The translations under genes and the position numbers were made by a program. This document shows, one piece after another, positions 8,807 to 17,276 of a stretch of 64,000 nucleotides of DNA. This DNA comes from Paenibacillus doosanensis (GTDB lineage Bacteria > Bacillota > Bacilli > Paenibacillales > NBRC-103111): assembly GCF_025060755.1 (NCBI RefSeq), contig NZ_JANYUY010000020.1, forward strand, positions 54,240 through 118,239. The letters run 5' to 3'. Positions within the stretch are counted from its first letter, which is position 1, and the number at the start of each line of letters is the position of its first letter. The notes beneath the pieces are model-generated. The model made no database searches, was not told where the DNA came from, and saw only the letters and a list, made by a program, of their open reading frames with translations.

Positions 8807-9208
8807 TTAAGCGGGCAACAGCTTGACTACGGTCTCAATGATGACGGATACGATCGGTATGGCCATGACCATAATCAATATTTTTCCGGATAATTCAATC
8901 TTGGAAGCGATCGATTCCTGTCCGGCATCGCGGACGATTTGCGCTCCGAACTCGGCTATATAGGCGATACCGATGATCTTCAATATCGTTTTCAGAAAGA
9001 TCATGTTGATGTGCGCATTGTTCGCCAAATCCTCCAGCACTTTAATAACGGAGGCGATCTTTCCGATCAGAAACAAGAAGATGACGATTCCGGTAAATGC
9101 GGCCAGCAGAAAGGCGAACATCGGCTTTTGCTCTTTGATGATGAGAATCAGCACGGTAGCGATGAGGCCCAGTCCGACGATTTGTATAATCTCCACGGTT
9201 TGCTTCAC
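8807..9208 (-). CDS. spoIIIAD: Stage III sporulation protein SpoIIIAD
   Basis: Small hydrophobic sporulation membrane protein with the family N-terminus EIIQIVGLGLIATVLILII, four likely transmembrane helices and a C-terminal LSGKILIMVMAIPIVSVIIE segment. 133 aa, as in B. subtilis. The first start is a GTG six bases after spoIIIAC; another GTG four codons later (9196) has AGGTG at a fair distance and is an alternative. Confidence 0.94.
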   Translation of the reverse strand: MKQTVEIIQIVGLGLIATVLILIIKEQKPMFAFLLAAFTGIVIFLFLIGKIASVIKVLEDLANNAHINMIFLKTILKIIGIAYIAEFGAQIVRDAGQESIASKIELSGKILIMVMAIPIVSVIIETVVKLLPA

Positions 9209-9214
9209 CTGCGC

Positions 9215-9418
9215 CTACTGGAATAAGAAGATGGTCTTGATTTCCTTAAAGAGACTGTCGAGAAGGCTGACTACCATAAACAGAACGACGACAAAACCGA
9301 TGACTGTAACCCAATGCGCCATATCTTCTTTCCCCATTTGTTTGAGGACGGTGTGAATCATCGCGATAATTATTCCGATTCCGGCAATCTGAAATATCGC
9401 GTTTACATCTACGTTCAT
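9215..9418 (-). CDS. spoIIIAC: Stage III sporulation protein SpoIIIAC
   Basis: A 67-residue, two-helix membrane protein (MNVDVNAIFQIAGIGIIIAM; then VTVIGFVVVLFMVVSLLDSL), almost exactly the size of B. subtilis SpoIIIAC. A longer open frame reaches 9514 but overlaps spoIIIAB and has no ribosome site; the ATG at 9418 follows GAGGTG. SpoIIIAC and SpoIIIAD resemble each other and probably associate in the channel base. Confidence 0.95.
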   Translation of the reverse strand: MNVDVNAIFQIAGIGIIIAMIHTVLKQMGKEDMAHWVTVIGFVVVLFMVVSLLDSLFKEIKTIFLFQ

Positions 9419-9459
9419 TCGTGGCACCTCACCCCTAGCCTGAAACTGCTTCTTGCAGA

Positions 9460-9978
9460 CTAATACATCAAAATAACGATCAAAGCGCCCATTAACAGCC
9501 CCAGACTCCTCCACATGCTCTCGTAACGCTTGCGTTCCTCCTGAGCGCCTTCCAGCTCCCCTTGAAGCTGCTGCAGCGCAAGCCGGAGATGCTTCACCTG
9601 ATCCCCGCTATCCGACAAACCGAGCGTAAATCCCAGTTGGCGGACGATCTCCTGCTCGCCGCCTTTCATGGACGTATTCCTCCAATGCTCGGCGATCGCA
9701 TGCTGCCATATATGCTGAACCGACCGGCCGTTCGCCTGAGCCAGCTCCTCGGCGGCGCTGCGGAAGACGGCGTTCACAGGCTGCGGGCAAGTCGCCTCGA
9801 CCTTCCTTAGCGCCTCTTCCAAAGGCGTATGGCCGTAGACGATCTCGGTCTCCAGCCGCTGCAGGGAACGGATCATATCGGCGATTTGCTTCGGCCTCCG
9901 GGAATACTGCTGCGCCTGATAAAATCCGAACAGCGTTCCCGCCAGCAAAATCATCATCGCCCCAAGCAGCTTCAGCAT
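9460..9978 (-). CDS. spoIIIAB: Stage III sporulation protein SpoIIIAB
   Basis: 172-residue protein anchored by an N-terminal helix (MLKLLGAMMILLAGTLFGFY) and a C-terminal one (SLGLLMGALIVILMY), with a soluble helical middle starting RPKQIADMIRSLQRLETEI. The fold is related to type II secretion GspF. The ATG at 9978 is preceded by GGGAGGGAGGG and overlaps the end of spoIIIAA by seven bases, suggesting translational coupling. The longer open frame upstream is only a shadow of spoIIIAA. Confidence 0.95.
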   Translation of the reverse strand: MLKLLGAMMILLAGTLFGFYQAQQYSRRPKQIADMIRSLQRLETEIVYGHTPLEEALRKVEATCPQPVNAVFRSAAEELAQANGRSVQHIWQHAIAEHWRNTSMKGGEQEIVRQLGFTLGLSDSGDQVKHLRLALQQLQGELEGAQEERKRYESMWRSLGLLMGALIVILMY

Positions 9979-11093
9979 GATGTTCCCTCCCTCCCTTTCA
10001 TGGACGGACTCTGCACGTACAAGCTGCCGTTCCTCGTCCAATCGAGGGGCGCCTCCTTGCCGGGCGCCGGCCCGCTGCCGGTTTTCTCCCTCCCGCCGGC
10101 GCCGCTGCGAACGGATTCCGGATGAGTCAGCTTCGCTCCAGAGGCGTCATAGACGCCCTCCAGCGTTCCCGGTTCCCCGGATCTCGCCAGCACGACGATG
10201 CGGGTAAACACCTCTTCCTGCAGCAGCTCCTTAAGCACGGGACGCTTCCGAACATCGGCAAGGTGAAGACCGTGCGCCGTCGCGATCACGCGAATGCCGG
10301 CATGAATCGCTTCGTGGATGGCCGCTGCGTCCTCCGCCCGCCCGATCTCATCGACAATCAAAATTTCCGGCGACATCGAACGGATCATCATCATCATCCC
10401 TTCCGCCTTCGGGCATGCGTCCAGCACATCGGTACGCGGTCCCAGCTCGAATCGGGGAACGCCTTTGTCGCAAGCGGCGATTTCGGAGCGTTCATCGACG
10501 ATGCCTACCTTGAACCCCCGCTCCAGCCAGCGGTTCGAAGGGTCTGAAGGTCCGCTGCTGATCATTCTGGCAAGATCCCGAATCAGCGTCGTCTTGCCCT
10601 TCTGCGGAGGCGATACGACCAGCGTATGGTGGACGCTTCGGCCAGTCCGGTCGACCAAATAAGGAAGCGTCTTTTCCGCGGCTCCTTTCCTTTCGCTCGC
10701 AACGCGGATATTGAAGCTGCTGACTTCCTTCAGATGCTTGACCTTTCCTTGCTCAAGCACCGCCCTGCCGGCCAGTCCGATCCGGTGGCCGCCTTGTACT
10801 GTAATGTAGCCGCGGCGCAGTTCTTCGTCGAAGGTATAGAGCGAATGCTGCGTGAGCATCTCAAGCAGGGTAGCGCAATCTTCCCGGGTCGGCTTGTAAG
10901 CGAGATCCGGATCGACGCATAACCCCGAAGCCTCAGCGACAAAGCTGTAATGCTGTCCCCATACAATTTCCAGCGGCCGCGCTTCGCGAACCCGGATCTC
11001 TTGTATTTGCTGTATCACCTGATTTGGTAGAGTTGCTAGTCTTTGGCGCAGAGGGACAGAAAAAAGCCGGAGAAGCGAATGCATACCTTTCAT
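9972..11093 (-). CDS. spoIIIAA: Stage III sporulation ATPase SpoIIIAA
   Basis: Secretion-type AAA+ ATPase that is thought to power the channel between mother cell and forespore. It shows a Walker A-like loop VVSPPQKGKTTLIRDLARM and a Walker B EILIVDEIGRAED. At 373 aa it exceeds the roughly 307 aa of B. subtilis; the extra part is a Gly/Lys/Arg-rich tail (about residues 320-373) overlapping the spoIIIAB start. Two ATGs compete: 11093, directly after a G run, and 11084, better spaced; I kept the first. First gene of spoIIIA, 29 bases after a sigma-E-type promoter. Confidence 0.95.
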   Translation of the reverse strand: MKGMHSLLRLFSVPLRQRLATLPNQVIQQIQEIRVREARPLEIVWGQHYSFVAEASGLCVDPDLAYKPTREDCATLLEMLTQHSLYTFDEELRRGYITVQGGHRIGLAGRAVLEQGKVKHLKEVSSFNIRVASERKGAAEKTLPYLVDRTGRSVHHTLVVSPPQKGKTTLIRDLARMISSGPSDPSNRWLERGFKVGIVDERSEIAACDKGVPRFELGPRTDVLDACPKAEGMMMMIRSMSPEILIVDEIGRAEDAAAIHEAIHAGIRVIATAHGLHLADVRKRPVLKELLQEEVFTRIVVLARSGEPGTLEGVYDASGAKLTHPESVRSGAGGREKTGSGPAPGKEAPLDWTRNGSLYVQSPSMKGREGTSC

Positions 11094-11121
11094 CCCCCCA
11101 AGCTGTCCATCTTTAATAATT

Positions 11122-11151
11122 ATGTGTATGCTTGGCCGACTTAAATATGAC
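11122..11151 (-). promoter_or_regulatory. Sigma-E promoter of the spoIIIA operon
   Basis: On the minus strand GTCATATT is followed after 13 bases by CATACACAT. Sigma-E of Bacillus recognises an ATATT-like -35 and a CATACAnT -10 at 13-15 bases, so both boxes and the spacing fit. The site lies between the yqhV stop and the spoIIIAA start, exactly where the mother-cell-specific promoter is expected. Confidence 0.8.
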
Positions 11152-11154
11152 TGT

Positions 11155-11421
11155 TTACTTCTTCAATATTCCTATAAAAATGCAGCTGACGCCGACCAGC
11201 ACCCACAGCATTTTGCCGTAGGACAGCTTCTCCGCCATCCCTATCAGCCCGAGCGTCGTCGTCGTCAACAGAACGAACGGACCGACCATGGCCAATCCCG
11301 TATTGACCAGCAGCGCTTTGTCAATTTGATTCAGCCGAAGCATGATCAGCGCCGCTATAATCTCGATGCTTCCCGAAAGCAGCCGCAGACTCGCCATACT
11401 TAGCACAATTTTGTTGATCAT
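11155..11421 (-). CDS. yqhV: YqhV family membrane protein (DUF2619)
   Basis: 88-residue protein with about three transmembrane helices (MINKIVLSMASLRLLSGSIE, LAMVGPFVLLTTTTLGLIG, MLWVLVGVSCIFIGIL). The same small gene precedes spoIIIAA in B. subtilis, where it is reported as mother-cell expressed but of unknown function. GGGGGAG lies before the ATG. Because the sigma-E promoter lies after its stop, yqhV is probably transcribed separately as well. Confidence 0.88.
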   Translation of the reverse strand: MINKIVLSMASLRLLSGSIEIIAALIMLRLNQIDKALLVNTGLAMVGPFVLLTTTTLGLIGMAEKLSYGKMLWVLVGVSCIFIGILKK

Positions 11422-11596
11422 CGTTCTCCCCCAGTTTCCTCCGAATATAGTCGCCGGCGCTAGTTCACGCTCAGCTTCTCTATCAATCTATGCAAGCTCG
11501 TCTCATTTTAGGCATCATGGGCACACCCCTAAATTAAATTGCATATGATGACCTAGTAATGGAAACCAAAAATTGTTAACAGCGAGGCGATAGGAC

Positions 11597-12433
11597 ATGG
11601 AGGTAACGTCACATCTCAAGTGGCATCCCCTGCTCAGCGATCCGACAGGCAAACGAACCGAAAAACCGAGAATCTGCGGCAAAACGATGATCATTGACAA
11701 AGGCATGGGCATTTACGCGCTAGATGATATGCTTCAAACTGCCGGAGCTTATGTAGATATGTTGAAATTCGGTTTCGGCACTTCACCGCTCTATACGACA
11801 AAGCTGCTCAGACAAAAAATTGAGTTGGCCAAAGAACACGATATCCTGGTTTATCCCGGAGGTACGTTCCTCGAAATCGCCATACGGCAAGGCGCGGTTG
11901 ACGATTTTTTCGACATGGCCGCTTTTTTGGGATTCAACGGACTGGAAATATCCGACGGAACGATCGAAGTCGATCGGAGCTTGCGCAGCGAACTGATTGA
12001 CCGGGCTTGTCAATCCGGCTACACCGTCATTACGGAGTATGGAAAAAAATGCTGGGGATCGTCGATCGAGATTGATGAACTGATCGAAACGGTTGTGATC
12101 GATGCACAGATGGGAGCCAGCCTGATTACGATTGAGGGAAGGGAATCGGGAAAAGGCGTCGGAATTTACGACGAGAACGGAGATTGCAAGGACAAGGAAA
12201 TTGAGCAGGTGCTAAAGCAGGTTCCGAGCAAGCACTTGCTGCTGTGGGAAGCTCCGAATAAAGACCAGCAGGTGCATCTGCTGAATTCCCTTGGCACAGA
12301 TATTAATCTGGGCAATATTTTACCTGCGGATATTATCTCATTAGAGGCGCTGAGGAGAGGTCTGCGCTCGGATACGTTCCATCTCGGGCAAACCAATACC
12401 CGCGATGACGGCAGCGGCAACTGGGAAATTTAA
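11597..12433 (+). CDS. comA: Phosphosulfolactate synthase ComA
   Basis: Adds sulfite to phosphoenolpyruvate to make (2R)-phospho-3-sulfolactate. The 278-residue TIM-barrel protein has the family core TMIIDKGMGI, YVDMLKFGFGTSPLY, YPGGTFLEIAI and GLEISDGTIEV. In Bacillus the homologue (YitD) serves sporulation, where sulfolactate builds up in the spore, rather than coenzyme M synthesis. ATG with GAGG nine bases upstream. comB follows 39 bases later. Confidence 0.93.
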   Translation: MEVTSHLKWHPLLSDPTGKRTEKPRICGKTMIIDKGMGIYALDDMLQTAGAYVDMLKFGFGTSPLYTTKLLRQKIELAKEHDILVYPGGTFLEIAIRQGAVDDFFDMAAFLGFNGLEISDGTIEVDRSLRSELIDRACQSGYTVITEYGKKCWGSSIEIDELIETVVIDAQMGASLITIEGRESGKGVGIYDENGDCKDKEIEQVLKQVPSKHLLLWEAPNKDQQVHLLNSLGTDINLGNILPADIISLEALRRGLRSDTFHLGQTNTRDDGSGNWEI

Positions 12434-12472
12434 ACGGTTGCTGGCGCAAAAAAAACCTTAGGAGGCATCCAA

Positions 12473-13210
12473 GTGGAAATATTAGTCATACCCAGCGTCA
12501 ACGAGGCAAGAGCCGATGACCTGGTGAACAAAACCGTCATCGTCATCGACGTCCTTCGGGCGACAAGCACGATGCTGACGGCGTTGACCCATGGCTGCGC
12601 AGCCATTTACCCGGTAGAGACGGTCCTCCAAGCTAAGCATCTGCATCAGTCCGGCTGGCTGCTGGGCGGAGAACGCGCTTGCCGGAAAATCCCCGGATTC
12701 GATCTCGGCAACTCGCCTCTCGAATATACGGATGCGCGGATTGCGGGCCAGACGATCGTCATGACGACGACCAACGGCACCCGCGCCATCCAGAAAGCGC
12801 ATAAGGCGTCGGCGATCCTCGCCGGCTCGCTGCTGAACGGCAAAGCCTGCGCCGCGGAAGCCGCCGCGCTCAACAAGGACATTGTCATCCTTTGCTCGGG
12901 CACGCAGGATGTATTCGCTTTGGAGGACGGCGTCTGCGCCGGCCTGATCGTAGAGGAGCTCGCCCGAATGGCCGGCTCTTCCGGCATCGAATGCGATATA
13001 TGCGATTTCGGGCTTAGCATGCAATATGCTTATAAACAAGTGCAATCCGACCTGACGCAGGCTTTGCTTCATTGCTCCAACGGCAGAAGGCTGAGCAAGC
13101 TCGGCTTCCGGGAAGATGTCGTCTACTGCTCGCAGGCCAACACGATTTCGCTCGTGCCGGTCGTACGCGAAGGCAAATTGCTCGCGACTTCTCTCTCCCG
13201 GCTCTCCTAA
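12473..13210 (+). CDS. comB: 2-phosphosulfolactate phosphatase ComB
   Basis: Hydrolyses 2-phospho-3-sulfolactate to 3-sulfolactate, the step after ComA. 245 residues with the ComB landmarks [32 protein letters not shown] and [13 protein letters not shown] start with TAGGAGG eight or nine bases upstream. In Bacillus comA and comB homologues (yitD, yitC) are sporulation genes; the position beside spoIIIA agrees, although I found no clear sporulation promoter before comA. Confidence 0.94.
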   Translation: MEILVIPSVNEARADDLVNKTVIVIDVLRATSTMLTALTHGCAAIYPVETVLQAKHLHQSGWLLGGERACRKIPGFDLGNSPLEYTDARIAGQTIVMTTTNGTRAIQKAHKASAILAGSLLNGKACAAEAAALNKDIVILCSGTQDVFALEDGVCAGLIVEELARMAGSSGIECDICDFGLSMQYAYKQVQSDLTQALLHCSNGRRLSKLGFREDVVYCSQANTISLVPVVREGKLLATSLSRLS

Positions 13211-13298
13211 TGCAAGGCGAAGGCGGCAAAGCCGGGTTCTAAATTCGGCTCCTACTCATACACTAAAAAAAGAAATCTATGAGACAAGGAGTCCTACG

Positions 13299-13763
13299 AT
13301 GAACGGTGACATCCTTCTGGTAGTCCTCATCATTATCGGCTTGCTCGGACGCTCGCATATTATTACGACCGCCGCCTGCGTCCTGCTTATTGTGAAGCTG
13401 ATCCATCTTGACCGCTATTTGCCTACGATCGAGCGCAGAGGCTTGGAGCTGGGGCTTTTGTTTTTGACGATGGGCGTACTTGTCCCTTTCGCCAGCGAAC
13501 GGATCACGTTCAAGGACGTCACCAGCATGTTTACGACCTGGCCCGGCATTCTTGCGCTGCTGGGCGGAGCTATTGCAACCTACATGAACGGTAAAGGCCT
13601 CGAGCTATTAAAAATAGACCCACAATTAATTGTGGGTCTTGTCATCGGTTCTATCTTTGGGATTATCTTCCTGAAAGGAATTCCTGTCGGCCCTCTGATG
13701 GCCGCGGGAATTACAGCCTTTTTGTTTAAGCTGTTTACGCTTGTGTTCGATAAGCTGAAATAA
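13299..13763 (+). CDS. DUF441 family membrane protein
   Basis: 154-residue hydrophobic protein with about four or five transmembrane helices, beginning [20 protein letters not shown] and containing the family stretch [16 protein letters not shown]. Members of DUF441 (YtwI in B. subtilis) have no established function. The ATG at 13299 is preceded by AAGGAG seven bases upstream; the much longer open frame starts inside comB and has no support. A perfect 24-base palindrome lies inside the gene. Confidence 0.85.
   Translation: MNGDILLVVLIIIGLLGRSHIITTAACVLLIVKLIHLDRYLPTIERRGLELGLLFLTMGVLVPFASERITFKDVTSMFTTWPGILALLGGAIATYMNGKGLELLKIDPQLIVGLVIGSIFGIIFLKGIPVGPLMAAGITAFLFKLFTLVFDKLK
13616..13639. 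repeat. Perfect 24-base palindrome inside the DUF441 gene
   Basis: AGACCCACAATT is followed at once by its exact reverse complement. It encodes residues around [10 protein letters not shown], so it is in ordinary coding sequence. With no loop it fits a DNA-binding dimer site or a cruciform better than an RNA hairpin, though an RNA stem is possible. Confidence 0.6.
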
Positions 13764-13801
13764 GAACGGTTTATATGACGCTCGGAAGCAGGGAACGACG
13801 A

Positions 13802-15058
13802 TTAGCGTCTTTCCGCAGGGCCGCCGACGAATGCCTGCGAATCGGTGTCCAAGCCGTAAGCCGTATGCAGCGCTTGAATCACTTCGTTCAAACGGCTGTT
13901 ATCGATGACGCAGGACGTTTTAATTTCGGACGTGCTCACCATGTTGATGCTCAATCCGAGGTCGGAGATGGCTTCGAACATTTTGGCGGCTACTCCCGGA
14001 GTGCTGACCATCCCTGCACCGACGATGGATACTTTGACCAGATTTTCCTGCGACGATACTTCGCGGAAGCCGACTTCGTCGCGGATGCCTTGAATAACTT
14101 CAAGCGCTCTTTCTTTATCGCTCAATGAAACGGTGAAGGAGAAATCGGCCAGCCCGTTCATGACGCCGCTTTGGACGATAATATCCACATCAATTTGCTC
14201 TTTGGCCAGAGCCGTAAATACTTTGGCCAGTTGGCCCACTTTTTCCTCGACTCCGAGGATACTGATTCTTGCCACATTTTTATCGCTTGCAATGCCGCGA
14301 ACTACGATTCCTTGCTCCATCGCCGCTTCCTCCTTCACATTCGTACCTTCATTATGGTTAAAGCTGGATCTTACGACCAGCGGCACATTATAATTTTTGG
14401 CGTATTCGACGGCTCTCGGGTGGAGCACGGCGGCGCCCAGATTAGCCAATTCCAGCATTTCGTCATAAGTGATCTCAGGGAGCTTACGCGCACATTTGAC
14501 AATGCGCGGATCGGTCGAATAAATACCGTCGACGTCGGTAAAAATTTCGCATACGTCCGCTTGAACGGCTGCAGCCAAAGCAACGGCAGTCGTATCGGAG
14601 CCTCCGCGGCCGAGCGTCGTAATCTCGCCTTCCTCCGTCATCCCTTGGAACCCGGCAACGATAACGACATTTCCTTGCTCCAGCGCCTTGAGTATGCGGT
14701 CAGGCTGAATATCGGAAATTCTCGCTTTGCCGTGAACCGCCTCCGTATACATCCCGGCCTGCCAGCCGGTAAAGGATACCGCAGGTTGTCCCAGGCTTTG
14801 GATCGCCATCGACAATAAAGCTACGGATACTTGTTCGCCGGTGGAAAGCAGCATATCCATCTCGCGCGCTGGCGGTGTAATCGTACAAATTTGCTTAGAC
14901 AAGTCTATCAAATCATCCGTAGTATCTCCCATGGCAGAAACGACAACGACACACTTATTGCCTTCCCGCTGTCTCTCTACTACCCGATTGGCTACGCGCT
15001 TCATCCGTTCCGCGTCACCAACGGAACTGCCGCCGAATTTCATCACAATAAGAGACAA
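13802..15058 (-). CDS. lysC: Aspartate kinase (LysC type)
   Basis: Phosphorylates aspartate, the first step to lysine, diaminopimelate, methionine and threonine. The 418 residues comprise the kinase domain, starting IVMKFGGSSVGDAERMKR with the substrate-site FTDVDGIYSTDPR, and two C-terminal ACT domains (GVEEKVGQLAKVF; VKVSIVGAGM). B. subtilis LysC is 408 aa and makes a second, shorter subunit from an internal start; the same arrangement is visible here. TTG start with GGGAG nine bases upstream and a good promoter before it. No lysine riboswitch fits in the short leader. Confidence 0.94.
   Translation of the reverse strand: MSLIVMKFGGSSVGDAERMKRVANRVVERQREGNKCVVVVSAMGDTTDDLIDLSKQICTITPPAREMDMLLSTGEQVSVALLSMAIQSLGQPAVSFTGWQAGMYTEAVHGKARISDIQPDRILKALEQGNVVIVAGFQGMTEEGEITTLGRGGSDTTAVALAAAVQADVCEIFTDVDGIYSTDPRIVKCARKLPEITYDEMLELANLGAAVLHPRAVEYAKNYNVPLVVRSSFNHNEGTNVKEEAAMEQGIVVRGIASDKNVARISILGVEEKVGQLAKVFTALAKEQIDVDIIVQSGVMNGLADFSFTVSLSDKERALEVIQGIRDEVGFREVSSQENLVKVSIVGAGMVSTPGVAAKMFEAISDLGLSINMVSTSEIKTSCVIDNSRLNEVIQALHTAYGLDTDSQAFVGGPAERR
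14318..14335 (-). promoter_or_regulatory. Internal ribosome site and ATG for the aspartokinase beta subunit
   Basis: Inside lysC an AAGGAGG is followed eight bases later by an in-frame ATG (product MEQGIVVRGIASDKNVAR, 172 aa, the regulatory ACT half). B. subtilis aspartokinase II is an alpha2-beta2 enzyme whose beta chain begins at the equivalent place. The site is seen; its use here is inferred. Confidence 0.75.
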
Positions 15059-15100
15059 AGCTGTTCACTCCCTACCGAAACTTTTGCATAACAATGTATC

Positions 15101-15129
15101 ATTATACCATAAGAATGTCTATCATTGAA
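15101..15129 (-). promoter_or_regulatory. Probable sigma-A promoter of lysC
   Basis: On the minus strand TTCAAT, 17 bases, then TATAAT with an upstream TG (extended -10). The -10 box is perfect, the -35 poor. It lies 43 bases before the lysC TTG start. Confidence 0.6.
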
Positions 15130-15145
15130 GTAGAAAAATGTCGAA

Positions 15146-15721
15146 TCATACCGATACGGGAAACCACTCCGCCTCGCTCAGCATATCGATTCGAGTAAGG
15201 GTACGACCGGTAATATACTGCATATAAGAAGCTATCGTCCCGTCGTGGGAGACGACGTACACCTTTTCTTTGCCGAGACGCTTGCACCATATCAAAAACT
15301 GCTGAGCCCAAGTCTCGAACAAGACGATCGGCAGCGTATTGACGCCCTGCAGCCAAATATAATCGGGAACATCGGGAGGCAGCAGGAAATCCGCAAATTC
15401 CGCAGCGATCCGTTCGCGATCCATCGTCCTGTCGCAGACGAGCGTCTGAAAATCGTATTTGAGAGGAAATTGTCTCGGCCCTACGGACGGATGCGCAAAG
15501 CGGCTTGCCGACGAATCCCCGCACCAAATTGCGGCGGTTTGCAGCGTCCTCCTTGTCGGGCTTGCAATGACCGCGTCGTCAATAGTAAGCGGCAGCCGCT
15601 CCCTCAGTTCCGCAGCCTGCCTCCGGCCCGATTCCGTCAATCCCGGATCATTCACCTGATAGCTTTGCGGGATGTTCTGCGTATGCTCCCCCTGACCATG
15701 ACGAACGAACACAATGTCCAT
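15146..15721 (-). CDS. Histidine phosphatase family protein
   Basis: 191-residue member of the phosphoglycerate-mutase-like superfamily: N-terminal MDIVFVRHGQGEHTQN carries the phospho-accepting RHG, SPTRRTLQTA the second catalytic arginine, and VVSHDGTIASY the second histidine. The substrate is not evident; the acidic, slightly shortened core suggests a small-molecule phosphatase rather than a glycolytic mutase. ATG with GAGGTGG upstream. It is followed by lysC and preceded by a VanZ-like gene; a second phosphatase of this superfamily lies 600 bases upstream. Confidence 0.85.
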   Translation of the reverse strand: MDIVFVRHGQGEHTQNIPQSYQVNDPGLTESGRRQAAELRERLPLTIDDAVIASPTRRTLQTAAIWCGDSSASRFAHPSVGPRQFPLKYDFQTLVCDRTMDRERIAAEFADFLLPPDVPDYIWLQGVNTLPIVLFETWAQQFLIWCKRLGKEKVYVVSHDGTIASYMQYITGRTLTRIDMLSEAEWFPVSV

Positions 15722-15752
15722 CTTCCGCCACCTCGCATCTTGTTGTTGTATA

Positions 15753-16214
15753 TCATTGTATGCTTCTGCGGCCCGTCTTACATCCCATCGCCGCGACAAA
15801 CAATGCAAATCCAAGCAAGCCCCCGAGCACATTGAGCAAAATATCGTCGACATCGAAGCTGCCGACTTTAAAGACGAACTGCAGCGTTTCGACCGCAAGA
15901 AGCAGCCAGAACAGCAGCTTGGCGACAGCCAGCCAGCGGTTAAACGAAGGGAACAGCCAGGGGATGAAAAATCCGAACGGCACGAAAGCCGCCACGTTGC
16001 CGAACACATTGATGATCCAAATATCCAAATCATAATGCCGGAAATAGACGAAATAGCTCCATACGGTTTTGAACGGAACGATATTGTACGAGCGTTCCGT
16101 TCGGCCCGAGCGGGAAAATCCGAAGAACAACAGATAAATGATAAACAGCGTATAGCTTGAGAAAATAACCCAAGCCGCCGCCCGGACAAGCTGCCTTGGC
16201 CGATATGTATTCAC
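15753..16214 (-). CDS. VanZ family membrane protein
   Basis: 153-residue protein with four or five transmembrane helices and the VanZ-type elements NIVPFKTVWSY, NVFGNVAAFVPFGFFIPWL and SFDVDDILLNVLGGLLGFAL. VanZ-like proteins are widespread in Firmicutes; one member raises teicoplanin resistance, but most have no known role. GTG start with GGAGGGAG seven bases upstream. Confidence 0.88.
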   Translation of the reverse strand: MNTYRPRQLVRAAAWVIFSSYTLFIIYLLFFGFSRSGRTERSYNIVPFKTVWSYFVYFRHYDLDIWIINVFGNVAAFVPFGFFIPWLFPSFNRWLAVAKLLFWLLLAVETLQFVFKVGSFDVDDILLNVLGGLLGFALFVAAMGCKTGRRSIQ

Positions 16215-16305
16215 GAAGCTCCCTCCTCCGCAGGAAAGAAGCGGATGCCGACGATCTTATCGCCGCAGGACCGATGCGCCGTCTTCTCGCCTGCCGCCAG
16301 TCCGA

Positions 16306-16938
16306 TCATAGCTTAAGCTCCCGGTAATGCGACGTATCCCCGTGAAGCTCGATGCATTCTTTGCCGTCTTGAATCACGACTTTGCATAATGCGGTCGGCT
16401 CCAATATCGGAGGGCTCCATAGCTCGGCTAGCGGCCTTCCTTCGAAGTAGGCCATCAGCAGCTTCAAGGTAATCGCGTGGGTAACGATTAGAATTTGCTC
16501 GCCCAGATGAGAAGCGGCCGCCTCCTTGATCCACGGAATCACTCTATCATAAAGCTCATAGAACGATTCCCCTTGATTCGCAGGCTGATATAAATGCGGT
16601 TCGTTCCAAAACATCCGGTACGCTTCGGGGTCTTTCTCGCGGATATAGCTTCCGGTCTTCCCTTCCCATTCTCCCAGGCGAATCTCTCTCAGCGCATCCT
16701 GCGCAATAATGGCAGTCTGCCTGCTGCCGCGGATGACTTCCGCCGTCGCAACTGTCCTTTTACTGGAGCTGGAATAGATGGCATCAAAAGGAACCGTCCG
16801 CAGCGCATCGCCGAGACAGGCCGCTTGAAACACGCCGAGGGGCGTTAACGGAGAATCGCTGTGCCCTTGCATTCGCTTCTCTACGTTCCACTCCGTCTCC
16901 CCATGTCTCGTTAAGTACATCGTCGTCTTCTTTTCCAT
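16306..16938 (-). CDS. Histidine phosphatase family protein (PhoE/GpmB-like)
   Basis: 210-residue protein with the phosphoglycerate-mutase-like signature YLTRHGETEWNVEKRMQGHS, SSSKRTVATAEVI and ILIVTHAITLKLLMAYFEG, close in layout to Bacillus PhoE/YhfR broad-specificity phosphatases. The acceptor histidine, both arginines and the second histidine are present, so it should be active. ATG with GAGGG upstream. It stands alone between the efp terminator and the VanZ gene. Confidence 0.9.
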   Translation of the reverse strand: MEKKTTMYLTRHGETEWNVEKRMQGHSDSPLTPLGVFQAACLGDALRTVPFDAIYSSSSKRTVATAEVIRGSRQTAIIAQDALREIRLGEWEGKTGSYIREKDPEAYRMFWNEPHLYQPANQGESFYELYDRVIPWIKEAAASHLGEQILIVTHAITLKLLMAYFEGRPLAELWSPPILEPTALCKVVIQDGKECIELHGDTSHYRELKL

Positions 16939-17195
16939 TATAGGGATTACCCTCTCTTAAAAACCTATATTTTCCAAATATAACATTTTGCAAGTTGCCT
17001 TGTAAACGTTTAAATGAAGAACGAACAAATCCCCCAAAAGTGACGTGATGCTCTGAAGCTTATTCCGTCCGCAGCCAGCCTCAGCTGGATCGGCGTCTAA
17101 CCATTCCTCTGGGATCGTTCTATGGGTAGACATTAACTTTCGGGGGAGCCCACGGATATCCACAGGATATGGCTGCGCATCATTTCCTAAACAAC
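16939..17195. other. Gene-free stretch between efp terminator and histidine phosphatase gene
   Basis: Mostly AT-rich near the phosphatase start, presumably its promoter region. A 68-codon open frame on the minus strand has no ribosome site and no protein-like features. Nothing else is recognisable. Confidence 0.5.
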
Positions 17196-17217
17196 AAAAA
17201 AAGCCCCTGCACGGGGC
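17196..17217 (-). terminator. Rho-independent terminator after efp
   Basis: In the minus sense GCCCC-GTGCA-GGGGC is followed by seven T residues, 60 bases after the efp stop. A textbook intrinsic terminator closing the yqhR-aroQ-pepP-efp transcript. Confidence 0.9.
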
Positions 17218-17276
17218 CGCCGGACAAAACGGATCGTCTGTCTTTATGGCTTAGCAGGAGCTTGTACCGCATTGGC

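Noticed and set aside
15059..15145. Lysine riboswitch before lysC
   Set aside because: B. subtilis lysC has one, but the leader here is under 90 bases and shows no L-box structure.
15722..16189. Fusion of the histidine phosphatase with an upstream open frame
   Set aside because: The upstream part is a shadow of the VanZ gene in another frame; the phosphatase has its own ribosome site and ATG at 15721.
16957..17163. Open frame of 68 codons between efp and the phosphatase gene
   Set aside because: No ribosome site and no protein-like features; overlaps the phosphatase promoter region.
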